Notes: generated by a model from the sequence alone, not told the origin. Positions 1-8,787 are shown, counted from the first letter of the stretch. The stretch is DNA of 64,000 bases from Planomicrobium soli (GCF_003014655.1 NZ_PYAT01000006.1:62001-126000), one strand, 5' to 3'. A program made the numbers and translations.

Positions 1-14
1 TGTTCGTCATTCAT
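1..14 (-). CDS. Start of a gene cut by the left window edge
   Basis: On the minus strand an ATG at 14-12 follows a strong AAAGGAGG ribosome site (29-22) with 7 nt spacing, and reads Met-Asn-Asp-Glu before running off the window. The product cannot be recognised. The gene is divergent from the dehydrogenase at 212, and a 17-bp palindrome lies between the two, so a regulator gene is possible. That is inference only. Confidence 0.55.
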
Positions 15-52
15 AAAAAAACCTCCTTTGAAATAGACAGATTGACTCCTAA

Positions 53-69
53 TGTCTATCGCGTAGACA
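53..69. promoter_or_regulatory. Palindromic operator candidate between divergent genes
   Basis: TGTCTA (53-58), five bases, then TAGACA (64-69) form a perfect 6+5+6 palindrome. A further TAGACA copy starts near position 35. It sits in the intergenic region between a minus-strand gene leaving the window and the dehydrogenase at 212. Such dyads are typical of TetR/MarR-class operators; the binding protein is unknown. Confidence 0.4.
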
Positions 70-211
70 CTTCCTGAAATCTTGATGATTGTAAAATACG
101 AACAAAAAAGTAAAGTTGAATTGAGAGCAATTTAGTACAATTTTACTTTAGTATATCCATCTAAGATAAGTATAATCGTGCTATTTAAAATGATATAGGG
201 GGAATCTTATT

Positions 212-949
212 ATGGGAAAATTACAAGATAAAGTAGCTGTAATCACAGGCGGGGCCTCTGGTATCGGTGCAGCGACAGCGCGTCTATTCATTTCAGAAGG
301 AGCTAAAGTGGTTCTTGTCGATCTGAATGAAGAAAAAGGAAAAGCGTTCGAAGAAGAATTGAAAGCGCTTAATGCCGAAGTGTTATTTGTTAAAGCCAAT
401 ATTACCAGTGAAGAAGAGGTAATCAATGTTTTTAAGACAGCGGTTGAAACTTTTGGGAATGTAGACGTTGTCTTTAACAACGCTGGCATCGGCCGTGTTC
501 ACCCTACACATGATTTGGAGTACTCCGAATGGCGTAACACGGTTAATGTTGACCTCGATGGGGTATTCCTGGTAGCTCGTGAAGCGATCCGTGAAATGCT
601 TAAATCAGGCGGAGGTTCTATCATTAATACTGCCTCTATGTACGGTTGGGTTGGTTCGCCTGGATCAGCGGCCTATAACGCAGCAAAAGGCGGCGTTGTT
701 AACTTAACACGTTCACTTGCACTTGAATACGCAGAACAGAACATTCGCGTTAATGCTTTATGCCCTGGATTTATCGATACACCAATCATTCCAGAAGAAA
801 GCAAACAGACACTAGCTGCAATGACTCCGATGAAGCGCCTTGGTAAAGCGGAAGAAATGGCAAAAGCTGTCGTTTTCATGGCCAGCGATGATTCTTCTTT
901 CATGACTGGCAACAGCATTATCGTAGACGGCGGTTATACAGCTCAATAA
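212..949 (+). CDS. SDR-family NAD(P)-dependent dehydrogenase
   Basis: A 245-residue classical short-chain dehydrogenase. The nucleotide-binding motif is GGASGIGAA near residue 14, the NNAG motif is near residue 89, and the catalytic Ser plus Tyr-x3-Lys lie in TASM and YNAAK near residues 141-158. It ends in the usual MTGNSIIVDGGYTAQ tail. The ATG follows a GGGGGA ribosome site, with a TATAAT -10 at 171-176. It probably oxidises or reduces an alcohol/ketone in the cytoplasm; the substrate cannot be told from sequence. It stands alone and ends at a bidirectional terminator. Confidence 0.93.
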   Translation: MGKLQDKVAVITGGASGIGAATARLFISEGAKVVLVDLNEEKGKAFEEELKALNAEVLFVKANITSEEEVINVFKTAVETFGNVDVVFNNAGIGRVHPTHDLEYSEWRNTVNVDLDGVFLVAREAIREMLKSGGGSIINTASMYGWVGSPGSAAYNAAKGGVVNLTRSLALEYAEQNIRVNALCPGFIDTPIIPEESKQTLAAMTPMKRLGKAEEMAKAVVFMASDDSSFMTGNSIIVDGGYTAQ

Positions 950-1046
950 GCTCTTCTTTGCAGAAGAAACGCCAAACCTTGCCATAACAAAGAGCAACAT
1001 CTGTTGACGGAGGCTTACAAGAGATTTCTTATTCCTGCATTTGAAT

Positions 1047-1083
1047 AGAAAAAAGGATCTTCAACAAGAAGATCCTTTTTTCT
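1047..1083. terminator. Bidirectional terminator
   Basis: A 16-bp perfect stem (1047-1062 with 1068-1083) and a 5-nt loop, with A runs on the left and T runs on the right. It lies between convergent genes (dehydrogenase on plus, hydrolase on minus) and can serve both. Confidence 0.85.
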
Positions 1084-1091
1084 ATTCGGCT

Positions 1092-1634
1092 TTACTCAAC
1101 GATTTCAGTATGGAAACAAGTCTTCATATGGTTTACCATCGTATCTCCCAAGTTAGTAAATGTTGCGACGCCTCTTGCATGAATAGCGGTTTTGAATCCT
1201 TCTGCGTCAGCTCCGGCAACTGTCAGAAAGTCACAAATATCTGTACATACGCCAACTGTATGGACCTTTTCTATGCTTAGAGCTTTTAGTTTTTCAGCCA
1301 AACCGGTTTTGAAGAAGGCATTGTAGTTCGGTTTAGGAGTATAGATTAAGTTTTCATGATTTTCGTTCTTTCTGAACCACTCCTGCAATTCCCCGTACAA
1401 TTCCTGTCCTGGTGTGCCTACAACGTTGTGGGGAGGCCATAAGTCAAAGTGCGGATCGTTTGGCTGGTGCGCATCCATGGCCACGACCACCACTTTCCCC
1501 TTTGCTAAAAATTGGTTAGCCGTATCAATAATATAAGGCACGATAATTTGCCCAGGCTTACCTACCGTCAGTGTTCCGTCATCCGCTACAAAATCGTTGC
1601 TCATATCTACAATCAATAAAGCCTCTTTCGCCAT
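1092..1634 (-). CDS. Isochorismatase-family cysteine hydrolase (nicotinamidase-like)
   Basis: A 180-residue hydrolase of the isochorismatase/nicotinamidase fold. The catalytic triad of the family is visible: Asp in LIVDMSNDF near residue 10, Lys in YTPKPNYNAFF near residue 101, and the nucleophilic Cys in VGVCTDIC near residue 130. Length and motifs fit enzymes cleaving nicotinamide or related amides to acid and ammonia (NAD salvage), but PncA substrate residues cannot be confirmed by eye. The ATG at 1634 has a GAGG ribosome site. Single gene, ending at the shared terminator. Confidence 0.85.
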   Translation of the reverse strand: MAKEALLIVDMSNDFVADDGTLTVGKPGQIIVPYIIDTANQFLAKGKVVVVAMDAHQPNDPHFDLWPPHNVVGTPGQELYGELQEWFRKNENHENLIYTPKPNYNAFFKTGLAEKLKALSIEKVHTVGVCTDICDFLTVAGADAEGFKTAIHARGVATFTNLGDTMVNHMKTCFHTEIVE

Positions 1635-1805
1635 TCAACCCTCAGCTCCTATAAAATTTATTTTATATTTTGTCTCTCTCTATTATTGCCTCTTTCAGCT
1701 AAAAGTAACATAGATTTTAAACTGATAACGAGACAGCTACTAAAATAAATCTTTAATGTCAGAACATTCCTATTAATGCTATAGTTTTATTGAGGAGTGA
1801 TAAAC

Positions 1806-2585
1806 TTGGAACTAAAAGATGTTATACACGGACACAGATCCATACGCGAATATGAAGACCGGGAAGTAAGCCCGGAATTGCTCAATCAAATATTAGAAGC
1901 CGGAATTCGAGCTTCCTCGAGCGGCAATATGCAGACGTACTCCATTGTTGTTACTACAGATAAAGAACTGAAGAAAAAATTATACAGCGCACATATGGAA
2001 CAATCAATGGTAGTGGATGCGCCTGTGCTTATAACATTTTGCGCCGACTTTAACCGTATGAGAAAATGGCTTTCGCTCAATGATGCACCTGTCCATTTCG
2101 ATAACTTCATGAGCTTAATGATCGGCACTATTGACGCTGCGTTAGCCTCACAAAATTGCGCGCTGGCAGCGGAAGATGCGGGACTTGGCATTTGTTACAT
2201 GGGATCAACGCTTGCGAACTGCGACCAGATCGGCGAACTTCTGAACTTGCCAGAAAACGTCGTGCCGGTTGTCGGTTTTTCATTGGGCTATCCTGCAGAA
2301 AACCCTGCCCCGCGGGACCGTTTGCCTCAGCAAGGCATCGTGCATTACAACCAGTATCAGGATTATTCAGAAGAAGAAATTTTGGAAATCTACAAAGAAC
2401 GAAATGAAAAGGGCTGGAACCGCTATATGGACGTTCCGCAGCTAAAGCAAATGACAGAGGAGCTGGGATTGAAAAACCTTGCTCAAATCTATACGATTGC
2501 CAAGTATACAAAGGAATCCCATATCGAATTCTCCCAAACGGTGCTGAACTACTTGGAGAAGCAGAATTTTATGAATAATAACTAA
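1806..2585 (+). CDS. NfrA/NfsA-like nitroreductase, FMN- and NAD(P)H-dependent
   Basis: About 259 residues of the nitroreductase family (NfrA/NfsA class). The N-terminus has the HRSIREYEDREV signature that contacts FMN, followed by ASSSGNMQTYS, and the central part has the family's LAAEDAGLGICYMGS stretch. These flavoenzymes reduce nitro compounds, quinones or disulphides using NADPH. I prefer the TTG at 1806 because GAGGAG (1792-1797) is 8 nt upstream; the in-frame GTG at 1797 overlaps the ribosome site itself. Isolated gene, no partner nearby. Confidence 0.88.
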   Translation: MELKDVIHGHRSIREYEDREVSPELLNQILEAGIRASSSGNMQTYSIVVTTDKELKKKLYSAHMEQSMVVDAPVLITFCADFNRMRKWLSLNDAPVHFDNFMSLMIGTIDAALASQNCALAAEDAGLGICYMGSTLANCDQIGELLNLPENVVPVVGFSLGYPAENPAPRDRLPQQGIVHYNQYQDYSEEEILEIYKERNEKGWNRYMDVPQLKQMTEELGLKNLAQIYTIAKYTKESHIEFSQTVLNYLEKQNFMNNN

Positions 2586-2677
2586 TGGTTTCATCAGCCA
2601 GTAATAGATGTGAAAAGCCGATTTTCAGCGTGTATCTGTGTACTAAAAAACGCTTCATGAAATGGAAGTGAGCGGAA

Positions 2678-2929
2678 ATGAAGAGATTGCTTGGCTTGTT
2701 GGCCGTTTCAATGCTTTTTTTGACAGCTTGCGGAAACTACAAGGGAACGGTGATTGAAAAAACAGATACAAGTTTTATATTGGAAGTAACTTCGGATAAT
2801 TCAGAAACGGAAACACCTGTACACGAAGAAATTCATCTTATTGATCCTACTAAATTCAGAGGATCGGCAAGTTCATTTGAGGAATTGAAAGAAGGCGATC
2901 GAGTCACTGTAGTGCCTGCCAAACTTTAG
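2678..2929 (+). CDS. Small lipoprotein, DUF3221-like
   Basis: An 83-residue secreted lipoprotein: a short basic N-terminus, a hydrophobic stretch and a lipobox LTACG, with lipidation predicted at Cys18. The mature part (residues 19-83) is acidic and beta-rich, ending EGDRVTVVPAKL. The pattern resembles the OB-fold DUF3221 lipoproteins of Bacilli, but the match is from memory. The ribosome site GAAGTGAGCGG lies before the ATG. A strong terminator follows. Function unknown. Confidence 0.75.
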   Translation: MKRLLGLLAVSMLFLTACGNYKGTVIEKTDTSFILEVTSDNSETETPVHEEIHLIDPTKFRGSASSFEELKEGDRVTVVPAKL

Positions 2930-2974
2930 AAAGACTTTCCATATATCCTTGCTTCAGAAGTAATTGTTGAGTAG

Positions 2975-3005
2975 AAACACCAAGCGCTTTAGCCTTGGTG
3001 TTTTT
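2975..3005 (+). terminator. Terminator of the small lipoprotein gene
   Basis: AAACACCAAG (2975-2984) pairs with CTTGGTGTTT (2994-3003) around a 9-nt loop, followed by a T run: a classical Rho-independent terminator. Confidence 0.85.
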
Positions 3006-3192
3006 GTTCGGCTTAAAATCTGCTCTATCCTATTGTCTGCCTCTATCGATCTTCTTTTCTGTTTGAAACTCCCTCTGACTCATCAAACAAAAAACAAAAC
3101 TCTTACGAAAAGCGCAACCATTTTGCGGAATATCAATATCAAACCTTTAATTTATCTATTGCTCATCAATTTTCAAATTAGAAACACCACCT

Positions 3193-3261
3193 CTGTCACG
3201 ACAACCCCGACAAAGTTGAGTTTCCTTGTTATTGAATCCGTTTACATTTGGAGCCTATTAT
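3193..3261 (+). promoter_or_regulatory. Putative mtlA promoter with an MtlR-like operator
   Basis: A TTGAAT -35 (3232-3237), 18-bp spacer and TATTAT -10 (3256-3261). About 20 bp upstream, CTGTCACG (3193-3200) and CCCGACAA (3206-3213) form an imperfect dyad with TTGTC-type half sites. This resembles the Bacillus MtlR site (TTGNCACA, gap, TGTGNCAA) only partly. The position upstream of -35 suits an activator such as MtlR, which is encoded downstream. Confidence 0.4.
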
Positions 3262-3303
3262 AAGAAAAGAAGTGAAAATCATTTTCTGAGGGGGTAAGCC
3301 AAA

Positions 3304-5229
3304 ATGGATCAATCACAATTGAAAGTTTCGATACAAAAGTTCGGGAATTTCCTGAGTTCGATGGTGCTTCCAAACATCGGAGCATTTATCGCCTGGGGAT
3401 TAATCACGGCATTATTCATTCCTACAGGGTTTTATCCGCATGAGGGCTTTAGCTCGTTAGTAGGTCCAATGGTAACGTATATGCTGCCGCTCTTGATCGG
3501 TTACACGGGTGGCCGGCTCATTCATGACCAGCGTGGTGGAGTTGTCGGTGCAATCGCCACGATGGGGGTTATAGTCGGTGCACCGGATACGCCGATGTTC
3601 CTGGGCGCCATGATCATGGGTCCGCTTGGTGCTTTCGTTATCAAGAAATTTGACCAATTGATCGACGGGAAAATCAAAACAGGCTTTGAAATGCTTGTAA
3701 ACAACTTCTCTGCAGGTATCCTTGGTGCAGCTCTTGCACTTCTTGCCTACATGGGCGTTGGTCCTGCGGTTAATACATTTACAAAGACACTTGTTGCGGG
3801 TGTTGACTGGCTAGTGGATGCGGGATTATTGCCGCTGACAAGCATTCTGATCGAACCTGCGAAGATTTTATTCCTTAACAACGCAATCAACCACGGTGTT
3901 TTGTCGCCAATCGGTTTGGAGCAGGTCCAACAAGGCGGAAAATCGATTCTGTTTCTTCTGGAAGCAAACCCGGGACCGGGTCTTGGCGTGCTGCTCGCGT
4001 TCATGCTGTTTGGAAAAGGCATAGCGAAACAATCAGCTCCGGGAGCGGCGATCATCCACTTCCTTGGGGGGATTCATGAAATCTATTTCCCGTACGTGTT
4101 GATGAAGCCAATGCTAATCTTATCTGTCATTCTTGGCGGAATGAGCGGGGTCTTCACATTGACATTGCTTGGCGGCGGCTTGGTTGCGCCGGCATCTCCA
4201 GGAAGTATTCTTGCTATTGCAGCAGTAACACCGCCTGAAGGAATGGCGTACCTGGCCAACTTCGCAGCGGTACTTGTAGCAGCAACTGTTTCATTCCTTG
4301 TGTCCGCAGTAGTCCTGAAATCAGGAAAACAGACAGATGATGATATTGAGGAAGCGACGAAGAAGATGGAACAAATGAAAGGCAAGAAAAGTTCTGTATC
4401 CCATGCCTTAGCGGCAGGAACGGTATCAGCAAATGGCGCTTTCCCTGCGAAAGTCGACAAAATTGTTTTTGCATGCGACGCCGGTATGGGGTCCAGTGCA
4501 ATGGGAGCTTCTCTTTTGCGCAAGAAAGTGAAAGAAGCGGATTTGGATGTGAAAGTTACCAATACGGCAATCAGTACAATTCCTGCCGATTCCCAAATTA
4601 TTATCACCCAGGAAAAATTAACGCCTCGTGCGCAAAATAAAATGCCGGGCGCTTACCACATCTCAGTGGATAACTTCTTATCGAGCCCTGAGTACGATAA
4701 GTTGATCGCAAGTTTGCAGAACGGGGTTACGGCAGAACAGGCCGGGCTTGTTGAAGAAGCTCAAAACGATGCTGTAGGTGTCGAGCCTGCAATGGGTGGA
4801 GAAGATGATCTCTTACTAGAAGAAAACATTTTCCTTAACCAGAGTTTTTCCACAAAAGAACAAGCCATTCGCTTTGCCGGAGAGGCGCTAGTAAAAGCCG
4901 GATACGTGAAGCCATCGTATGTTGATGAAATGCTGAAACGCGAAGAAATCACGACCACGTATATGGGCAATAACGTAGCTATTCCGCACGGTACGGAAGA
5001 AGCCAAAAAAGCAGTGATCAAATCCGGCTTTACAGTTATTCAAGTGCCGAACGGTGTAGACTTTGGCGGAGAAAGCGCAAAATTGATCTTCGGAATTGCA
5101 GGGAAGGATGGCACACACTTGGAAATCCTTTCAGGGATCGCTGTCATCTGTGCTGACCAAGATAACGTCGACCAACTGGTACAAGCGAAATCAGCCGAAG
5201 AACTCATGAGTATCCTCAATCGCAAATAA
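3304..5229 (+). CDS. mtlA: Mannitol PTS permease, fused EIICBA
   Basis: A 641-residue mannitol-specific enzyme II that imports mannitol and phosphorylates it to mannitol 1-phosphate. The membrane EIIC domain covers about residues 1-345. The EIIB domain is about 385-480, with the phospho-cysteine Cys391 in ACDAGMGSS. The EIIA domain is about 500-641, with the phospho-histidine His562 in AIPHGTEEAK. B. subtilis carries EIIA as a separate MtlF; here it is fused as in E. coli, and no mtlF follows. Start: ATG after GAGGGGG. First gene of an mtlA-mtlR-mtlD cluster, ending at its own terminator. Confidence 0.97.
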   Translation: MDQSQLKVSIQKFGNFLSSMVLPNIGAFIAWGLITALFIPTGFYPHEGFSSLVGPMVTYMLPLLIGYTGGRLIHDQRGGVVGAIATMGVIVGAPDTPMFLGAMIMGPLGAFVIKKFDQLIDGKIKTGFEMLVNNFSAGILGAALALLAYMGVGPAVNTFTKTLVAGVDWLVDAGLLPLTSILIEPAKILFLNNAINHGVLSPIGLEQVQQGGKSILFLLEANPGPGLGVLLAFMLFGKGIAKQSAPGAAIIHFLGGIHEIYFPYVLMKPMLILSVILGGMSGVFTLTLLGGGLVAPASPGSILAIAAVTPPEGMAYLANFAAVLVAATVSFLVSAVVLKSGKQTDDDIEEATKKMEQMKGKKSSVSHALAAGTVSANGAFPAKVDKIVFACDAGMGSSAMGASLLRKKVKEADLDVKVTNTAISTIPADSQIIITQEKLTPRAQNKMPGAYHISVDNFLSSPEYDKLIASLQNGVTAEQAGLVEEAQNDAVGVEPAMGGEDDLLLEENIFLNQSFSTKEQAIRFAGEALVKAGYVKPSYVDEMLKREEITTTYMGNNVAIPHGTEEAKKAVIKSGFTVIQVPNGVDFGGESAKLIFGIAGKDGTHLEILSGIAVICADQDNVDQLVQAKSAEELMSILNRK

Positions 5230-5239
5230 ATACTACAAT

Positions 5240-5264
5240 AAAAGGCAGGGAAACCTGCCTTTTT
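5240..5264 (+). terminator. Terminator after mtlA
   Basis: AAAAGGCAGG (5240-5249) and CCTGCCTTTT (5254-5263) form a 10-bp stem with a 4-nt loop and a T tail. It separates mtlA from mtlR, so mtlR/mtlD expression needs readthrough or its own promoter. Confidence 0.85.
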
Positions 5265-5362
5265 GTTTTATATATGTTGAACTTAAAAAACTTCTAGTTA
5301 CGGCTTCAGTACTTTTAGGATAGGGGCTAAAATGCAATGAGAATCACATTAAATAATATGGA

Positions 5363-5405
5363 GCAAAATAACGGAGACTCCCGCAGGAAAGCGGAGTTAT
5401 TTTGC
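5363..5405. repeat. Short inverted-repeat element
   Basis: GCAAAATAAC (5363-5372) and GTTATTTTGC (5396-5405) are perfect 10-bp inverted arms. The interior reads on the minus strand as TCCGCTTTCCTGCGGGAGTC. That core resembles the GCTTTCC(G)(T)GGG cores of the elements near 30.7 and 56.1-56.6 kb, so it may be a small member of the same intergenic repeat family. It lies between mtlA and mtlR. Confidence 0.6.
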
Positions 5406-5489
5406 GGAATATTAGTTTCTGAAAGCAATTAAATCAACTTATATTTCGTATTTTTAAAAGGCAGTTCAAAAGCGAAATGAGTGAGAAAA

Positions 5490-7577
5490 ATGATGATTAC
5501 GTTTAGGGAAAAATCCATTATCGAGTTGATCGTAAGAACAGCTGGTAAGCATACGGTCCACTCCTTGGCTACATATATAAATGTCAGTGCACGAACAATC
5601 CAAAGAGACTTGAAATCCGTCGAAAAAACCTTGAAGCAGTTTGACCTTGATCTTAAACGCACTTCCAATGAAGGACTTTTTATCGATGGAAAAAACGAAC
5701 AAATTTATCGGCTGATCCAAAACTTAACAAACAGCCAGCCAACCGATGAAACTCCTGAAGAACGAAAGCTGAATTTGCTTATCATTTTATTGCACGAAGG
5801 GCCGTCATTTAAAACGCGGGTGCTTGCCAGTCAATTGGGTGTCAGCGCCGCGACCTTATCAGCCTACTTGGATGATTTAACAGAATGGCTCGGCAAGTTT
5901 TCAATCACCCTGACTCGGAAAAGAGGCGTCGGTGTGGAGTTGGATGGAGCGGAAGCCAACAAACGGCATGCGCTGGCCAATTACTTTTTGGTTTATTTTT
6001 ACGAGGAGATTGTTGAGCAGCTGTATTTACTGCAGCAAGGGAAAAAGCTGGAAGAGCCGGTTTTAGGCTATTTCTCGCCGCGATATTTGGCGGAGATCGA
6101 TGAATTGGTGAACCGGAAAATCAATAACGAGCAAACACGGTTAGCCGACAGTGATTACATTGGGCTGGTCATCCATATTTGTTTGACTGTTCAGCGAAAC
6201 GAAACCCATTTTATGCTTGAACAAGTTGTGGATACCATAGAAGATACTACAAGCGAATTCGAGCTGATGGAGAGACTATGCAACGAGTTGAACAATAGTC
6301 TTTCCGCGTCTCTTAATGCTAGCGATGCGCACTTTTTGTCTGTGGTTCTAAGAGGCTCTAAAGTCCAGGGAGTGGACTGGGGTTATTACGACAGTGTGCT
6401 GCTCGGCAAACTGATCAAAAATGTTATCGGGGAAGTTTCCGTCAATCTGCACGTTGATCTTTCGGATGACTTTTCGCTCTATCAAGGGTTGCTTGCACAT
6501 ATGGGCCCTTCCATTTTCCGCTTAAACCAGAACCTGGAGCTTTTTAACCCATTGACCGATGAAATCAAAAGAAAGTATCCGGTTCTGTTTATGGCGGTGG
6601 CAAAAAGCTTGGAGAAGGTATTCAGGGACATCGACTTTCCAGCGGATGAAATCGCCTTTATCGTATTGCATTTCGGGTCCGCGCTGCTGATGAATGAGGA
6701 AAAAGTGCAGATCAACGCCGTGGTTATTTGTCCGACCGGCATCGGCACTTCCAAGATGCTGGCAAGCCGCATCCGAAAAGAAATCGTTGAGATCAATTCC
6801 GTGAAGATTCTATCGATCAACGATTTCCAGTCTGCGCGTTTTGATGATTATGATCTCATCATATCCACCATCAGGCTGCCGCTTACAGACGTTGAATACA
6901 TTATGGTAAGCCCGCTTTTAAGCGATAAGGATATCGGGTATATAGAAAATTATCTGCAAAACAATTTGGAGACGATCACCCGAAAAAAGCGGTATTTGAT
7001 TCCGGAGAATCAGCGTGAAAACCTGGTTCCCAAGAACAAACCAAGCGTTCAAAACCTTCTGCAGGAGATAAAGGACGTACAAACCAGCATGGATGCCCTA
7101 TTGAACAATCTGCGGGTATACAGAAAACGGCAAGCCGTGAACCACTGGGAAATGTTGAAGGAAATGGTTGAACAAGCTGAAGCCAATCACCTTGTCACCA
7201 GCACTCCGGCTGTCCTGCACCAATTGCAGGAACGGGAGAAAAAGGGCGGCCTCGGCATTCCGAACACACTGATGGGCCTGTTTCATTGCCGGGACGAAAG
7301 TATTCAGGAATTGATCTTTCAAGTGGCGCATTTGGATACGCTCTGTACAGTCGAAGGAATGGACGGGCAAACCATGCAAATTAACAATTTGCTCTTGATG
7401 CTGGCACCTTCAACCATGAGTGACAGGGAACAAGAAATATTGAGTATGATCAGCACCAGTTTAATCGAAAGCGATAAGTCGATGATGATTTTTTCATCCT
7501 CAAACGAAAAGATGATCCGTCAAAAGCTGGAAGATTTATTCTTGGATTACCTACAAAATAATTTGATAAAGGGATGA
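5490..7577 (+). CDS. mtlR: BglG-type mannitol operon activator MtlR
   Basis: About 695 residues, a PTS-controlled transcription activator. The N-terminal HTH region (about residues 1-130) contains ATYINVSARTIQRDL. It is followed by two PRD domains, an EIIB-Gat-like domain with Cys in VVICPTGIGTSKMLASRI near residue 415, and a C-terminal EIIA-Mtl-like domain from about residue 550. Phosphorylation of these domains by HPr and EII couples activity to mannitol and glucose supply. The start is uncertain: ATG at 5490 or 5493 fits best, GTG at 5481 is possible, and no strong ribosome site is seen. It ends 3 nt before the mtlD start. Confidence 0.95.
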   Translation: MMITFREKSIIELIVRTAGKHTVHSLATYINVSARTIQRDLKSVEKTLKQFDLDLKRTSNEGLFIDGKNEQIYRLIQNLTNSQPTDETPEERKLNLLIILLHEGPSFKTRVLASQLGVSAATLSAYLDDLTEWLGKFSITLTRKRGVGVELDGAEANKRHALANYFLVYFYEEIVEQLYLLQQGKKLEEPVLGYFSPRYLAEIDELVNRKINNEQTRLADSDYIGLVIHICLTVQRNETHFMLEQVVDTIEDTTSEFELMERLCNELNNSLSASLNASDAHFLSVVLRGSKVQGVDWGYYDSVLLGKLIKNVIGEVSVNLHVDLSDDFSLYQGLLAHMGPSIFRLNQNLELFNPLTDEIKRKYPVLFMAVAKSLEKVFRDIDFPADEIAFIVLHFGSALLMNEEKVQINAVVICPTGIGTSKMLASRIRKEIVEINSVKILSINDFQSARFDDYDLIISTIRLPLTDVEYIMVSPLLSDKDIGYIENYLQNNLETITRKKRYLIPENQRENLVPKNKPSVQNLLQEIKDVQTSMDALLNNLRVYRKRQAVNHWEMLKEMVEQAEANHLVTSTPAVLHQLQEREKKGGLGIPNTLMGLFHCRDESIQELIFQVAHLDTLCTVEGMDGQTMQINNLLLMLAPSTMSDREQEILSMISTSLIESDKSMMIFSSSNEKMIRQKLEDLFLDYLQNNLIKG

Positions 7578-7579
7578 TG

Positions 7580-8728
7580 ATGTTGAAACAGACAGTTCAT
7601 TTTGGAGCAGGAAATATAGGAAGAGGCTTTATCGGGGCGCTGTTTTCCGAGTCCGGCTATCATGTAACATTCGTAGATATTGCCGAGCAGGTCATCAATA
7701 AATTAAACGAAGAACAACAGTACAACGTGAAACTCGCTACCGCGCAAGAAGAAACAACGACGATCAAAAACGTTTCCGGCTTAAACAATATGACTCAGGA
7801 AAACGAAGTGATCGAAGCGATAAGGCAAGCCACCTATTTGACAACAGCAATCGGTCCAAATATTTTGCCGCGGATAGCGCCATTGATCGCCAAAGGCATC
7901 GCCAAGCGTGTACAGGAGTCGGATGATAAACTCTATGTGATTGCCTGCGAAAACCAAATTGGAGCAACCGATATCTTAAAAAATCACATTATGGGCAATC
8001 TTGACGAAGACACGAAAAAAGCGCTGGAAGGCAAAGTCTATTTCTTCAACTCCGCTGTGGACCGCATCGTGCCAATCCAGGACCAAAGTTCACTCGATGT
8101 ATTGGTCGAGCCTTATTATGAGTGGGTAGTGGAAACAACAGAAGAGATTCCGCAAGTAACAGGAATGAAGATTGTCGAAGATCTTGCGCCGTTCATTGAA
8201 CGGAAGCTGTTTACGGTAAATACGGGCCATGCTGTTATTGCGTACCTCGGCTATCTTCAAGGAAAATCAACGATTGACGAGACATTGGCTGATGAAGAAA
8301 TTGCTGGCCAAGTGAGAGAAACGCTTAAGGAAACAGGCGCTTATTTAGTCAAAGAGTATGGACTTGATCAAGACGAGCACTTGGCTTATATCAACAAAAA
8401 CATTGAGCGCTTCAAAAATTCATACTTGAATGATGGAGTAGAGAGAGTAGGCCGTTCGCCGATCCGCAAGCTCGGACCCGAAGATCGTTTAGTCCGGCCA
8501 GCAACCCAGGCGCAGAAAGCGGGATTGTCATACACAAACCTTGCCCAAGCGATTGCTGCTGCATTACTGTTCGACCATCCGGAAGATGAAGAAGCAGTGA
8601 AAATCCAGCAAATGATTCAAGAAAACGGTCCTGCATTTGTTCTGAAGAACATTAGCAGCTTGGCCGAAGACAGCGAAATCACAAAAGAAGTGGTTCGCCA
8701 GTATGAAGCGTTAAAAGCTAGAAAATAA
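7580..8728 (+). CDS. mtlD: Mannitol-1-phosphate 5-dehydrogenase
   Basis: About 382 residues. It oxidises mannitol 1-phosphate to fructose 6-phosphate with NAD+, completing mannitol entry into glycolysis. The N-terminal Rossmann motif is HFGAGNIGRGF, and the family sequence FNSAVDRIVP lies mid-protein. Three ATGs run in a row (7574, 7577, 7580). AAAGGG at 7568-7573 gives workable 6-nt spacing only for the third, so 7580 is chosen. The mtlR stop (7575-7577) lies between ribosome site and start, which suggests translational coupling. Confidence 0.96.
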   Translation: MLKQTVHFGAGNIGRGFIGALFSESGYHVTFVDIAEQVINKLNEEQQYNVKLATAQEETTTIKNVSGLNNMTQENEVIEAIRQATYLTTAIGPNILPRIAPLIAKGIAKRVQESDDKLYVIACENQIGATDILKNHIMGNLDEDTKKALEGKVYFFNSAVDRIVPIQDQSSLDVLVEPYYEWVVETTEEIPQVTGMKIVEDLAPFIERKLFTVNTGHAVIAYLGYLQGKSTIDETLADEEIAGQVRETLKETGAYLVKEYGLDQDEHLAYINKNIERFKNSYLNDGVERVGRSPIRKLGPEDRLVRPATQAQKAGLSYTNLAQAIAAALLFDHPEDEEAVKIQQMIQENGPAFVLKNISSLAEDSEITKEVVRQYEALKARK

Positions 8729-8740
8729 TAGAAGATATGA

Positions 8741-8787
8741 ATAAAGGATATGAGCCGGCATGTTGTCGGACTCATATCCTTTATTTT
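8741..8787 (+). terminator. Terminator after mtlD
   Basis: A long stem (ATAAAGGATATGAG with CTCATATCCTTTAT, inner CCG/CGG) followed by a T-rich tail. It closes the mannitol cluster. Confidence 0.9.

Larger units (their letters stand above)
2930..3303. other. Intergenic region before the mannitol operon
   Basis: Holds the terminator of the upstream lipoprotein gene (2975-3005), then an AT-rich stretch without convincing genes, an imperfect TTGTC dyad (3193-3213), a putative promoter (3232-3261) and the mtlA ribosome site GAGGGGG near 3288-3294. The 3010-3180 part shows nothing I can interpret. Confidence 0.6.

Noticed and set aside
2964..3263. 99-residue frame overlapping the terminator upstream of mtlA
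   Set aside because: Spans a terminator and the mtlA promoter, no ribosome site, composition unlike a protein.
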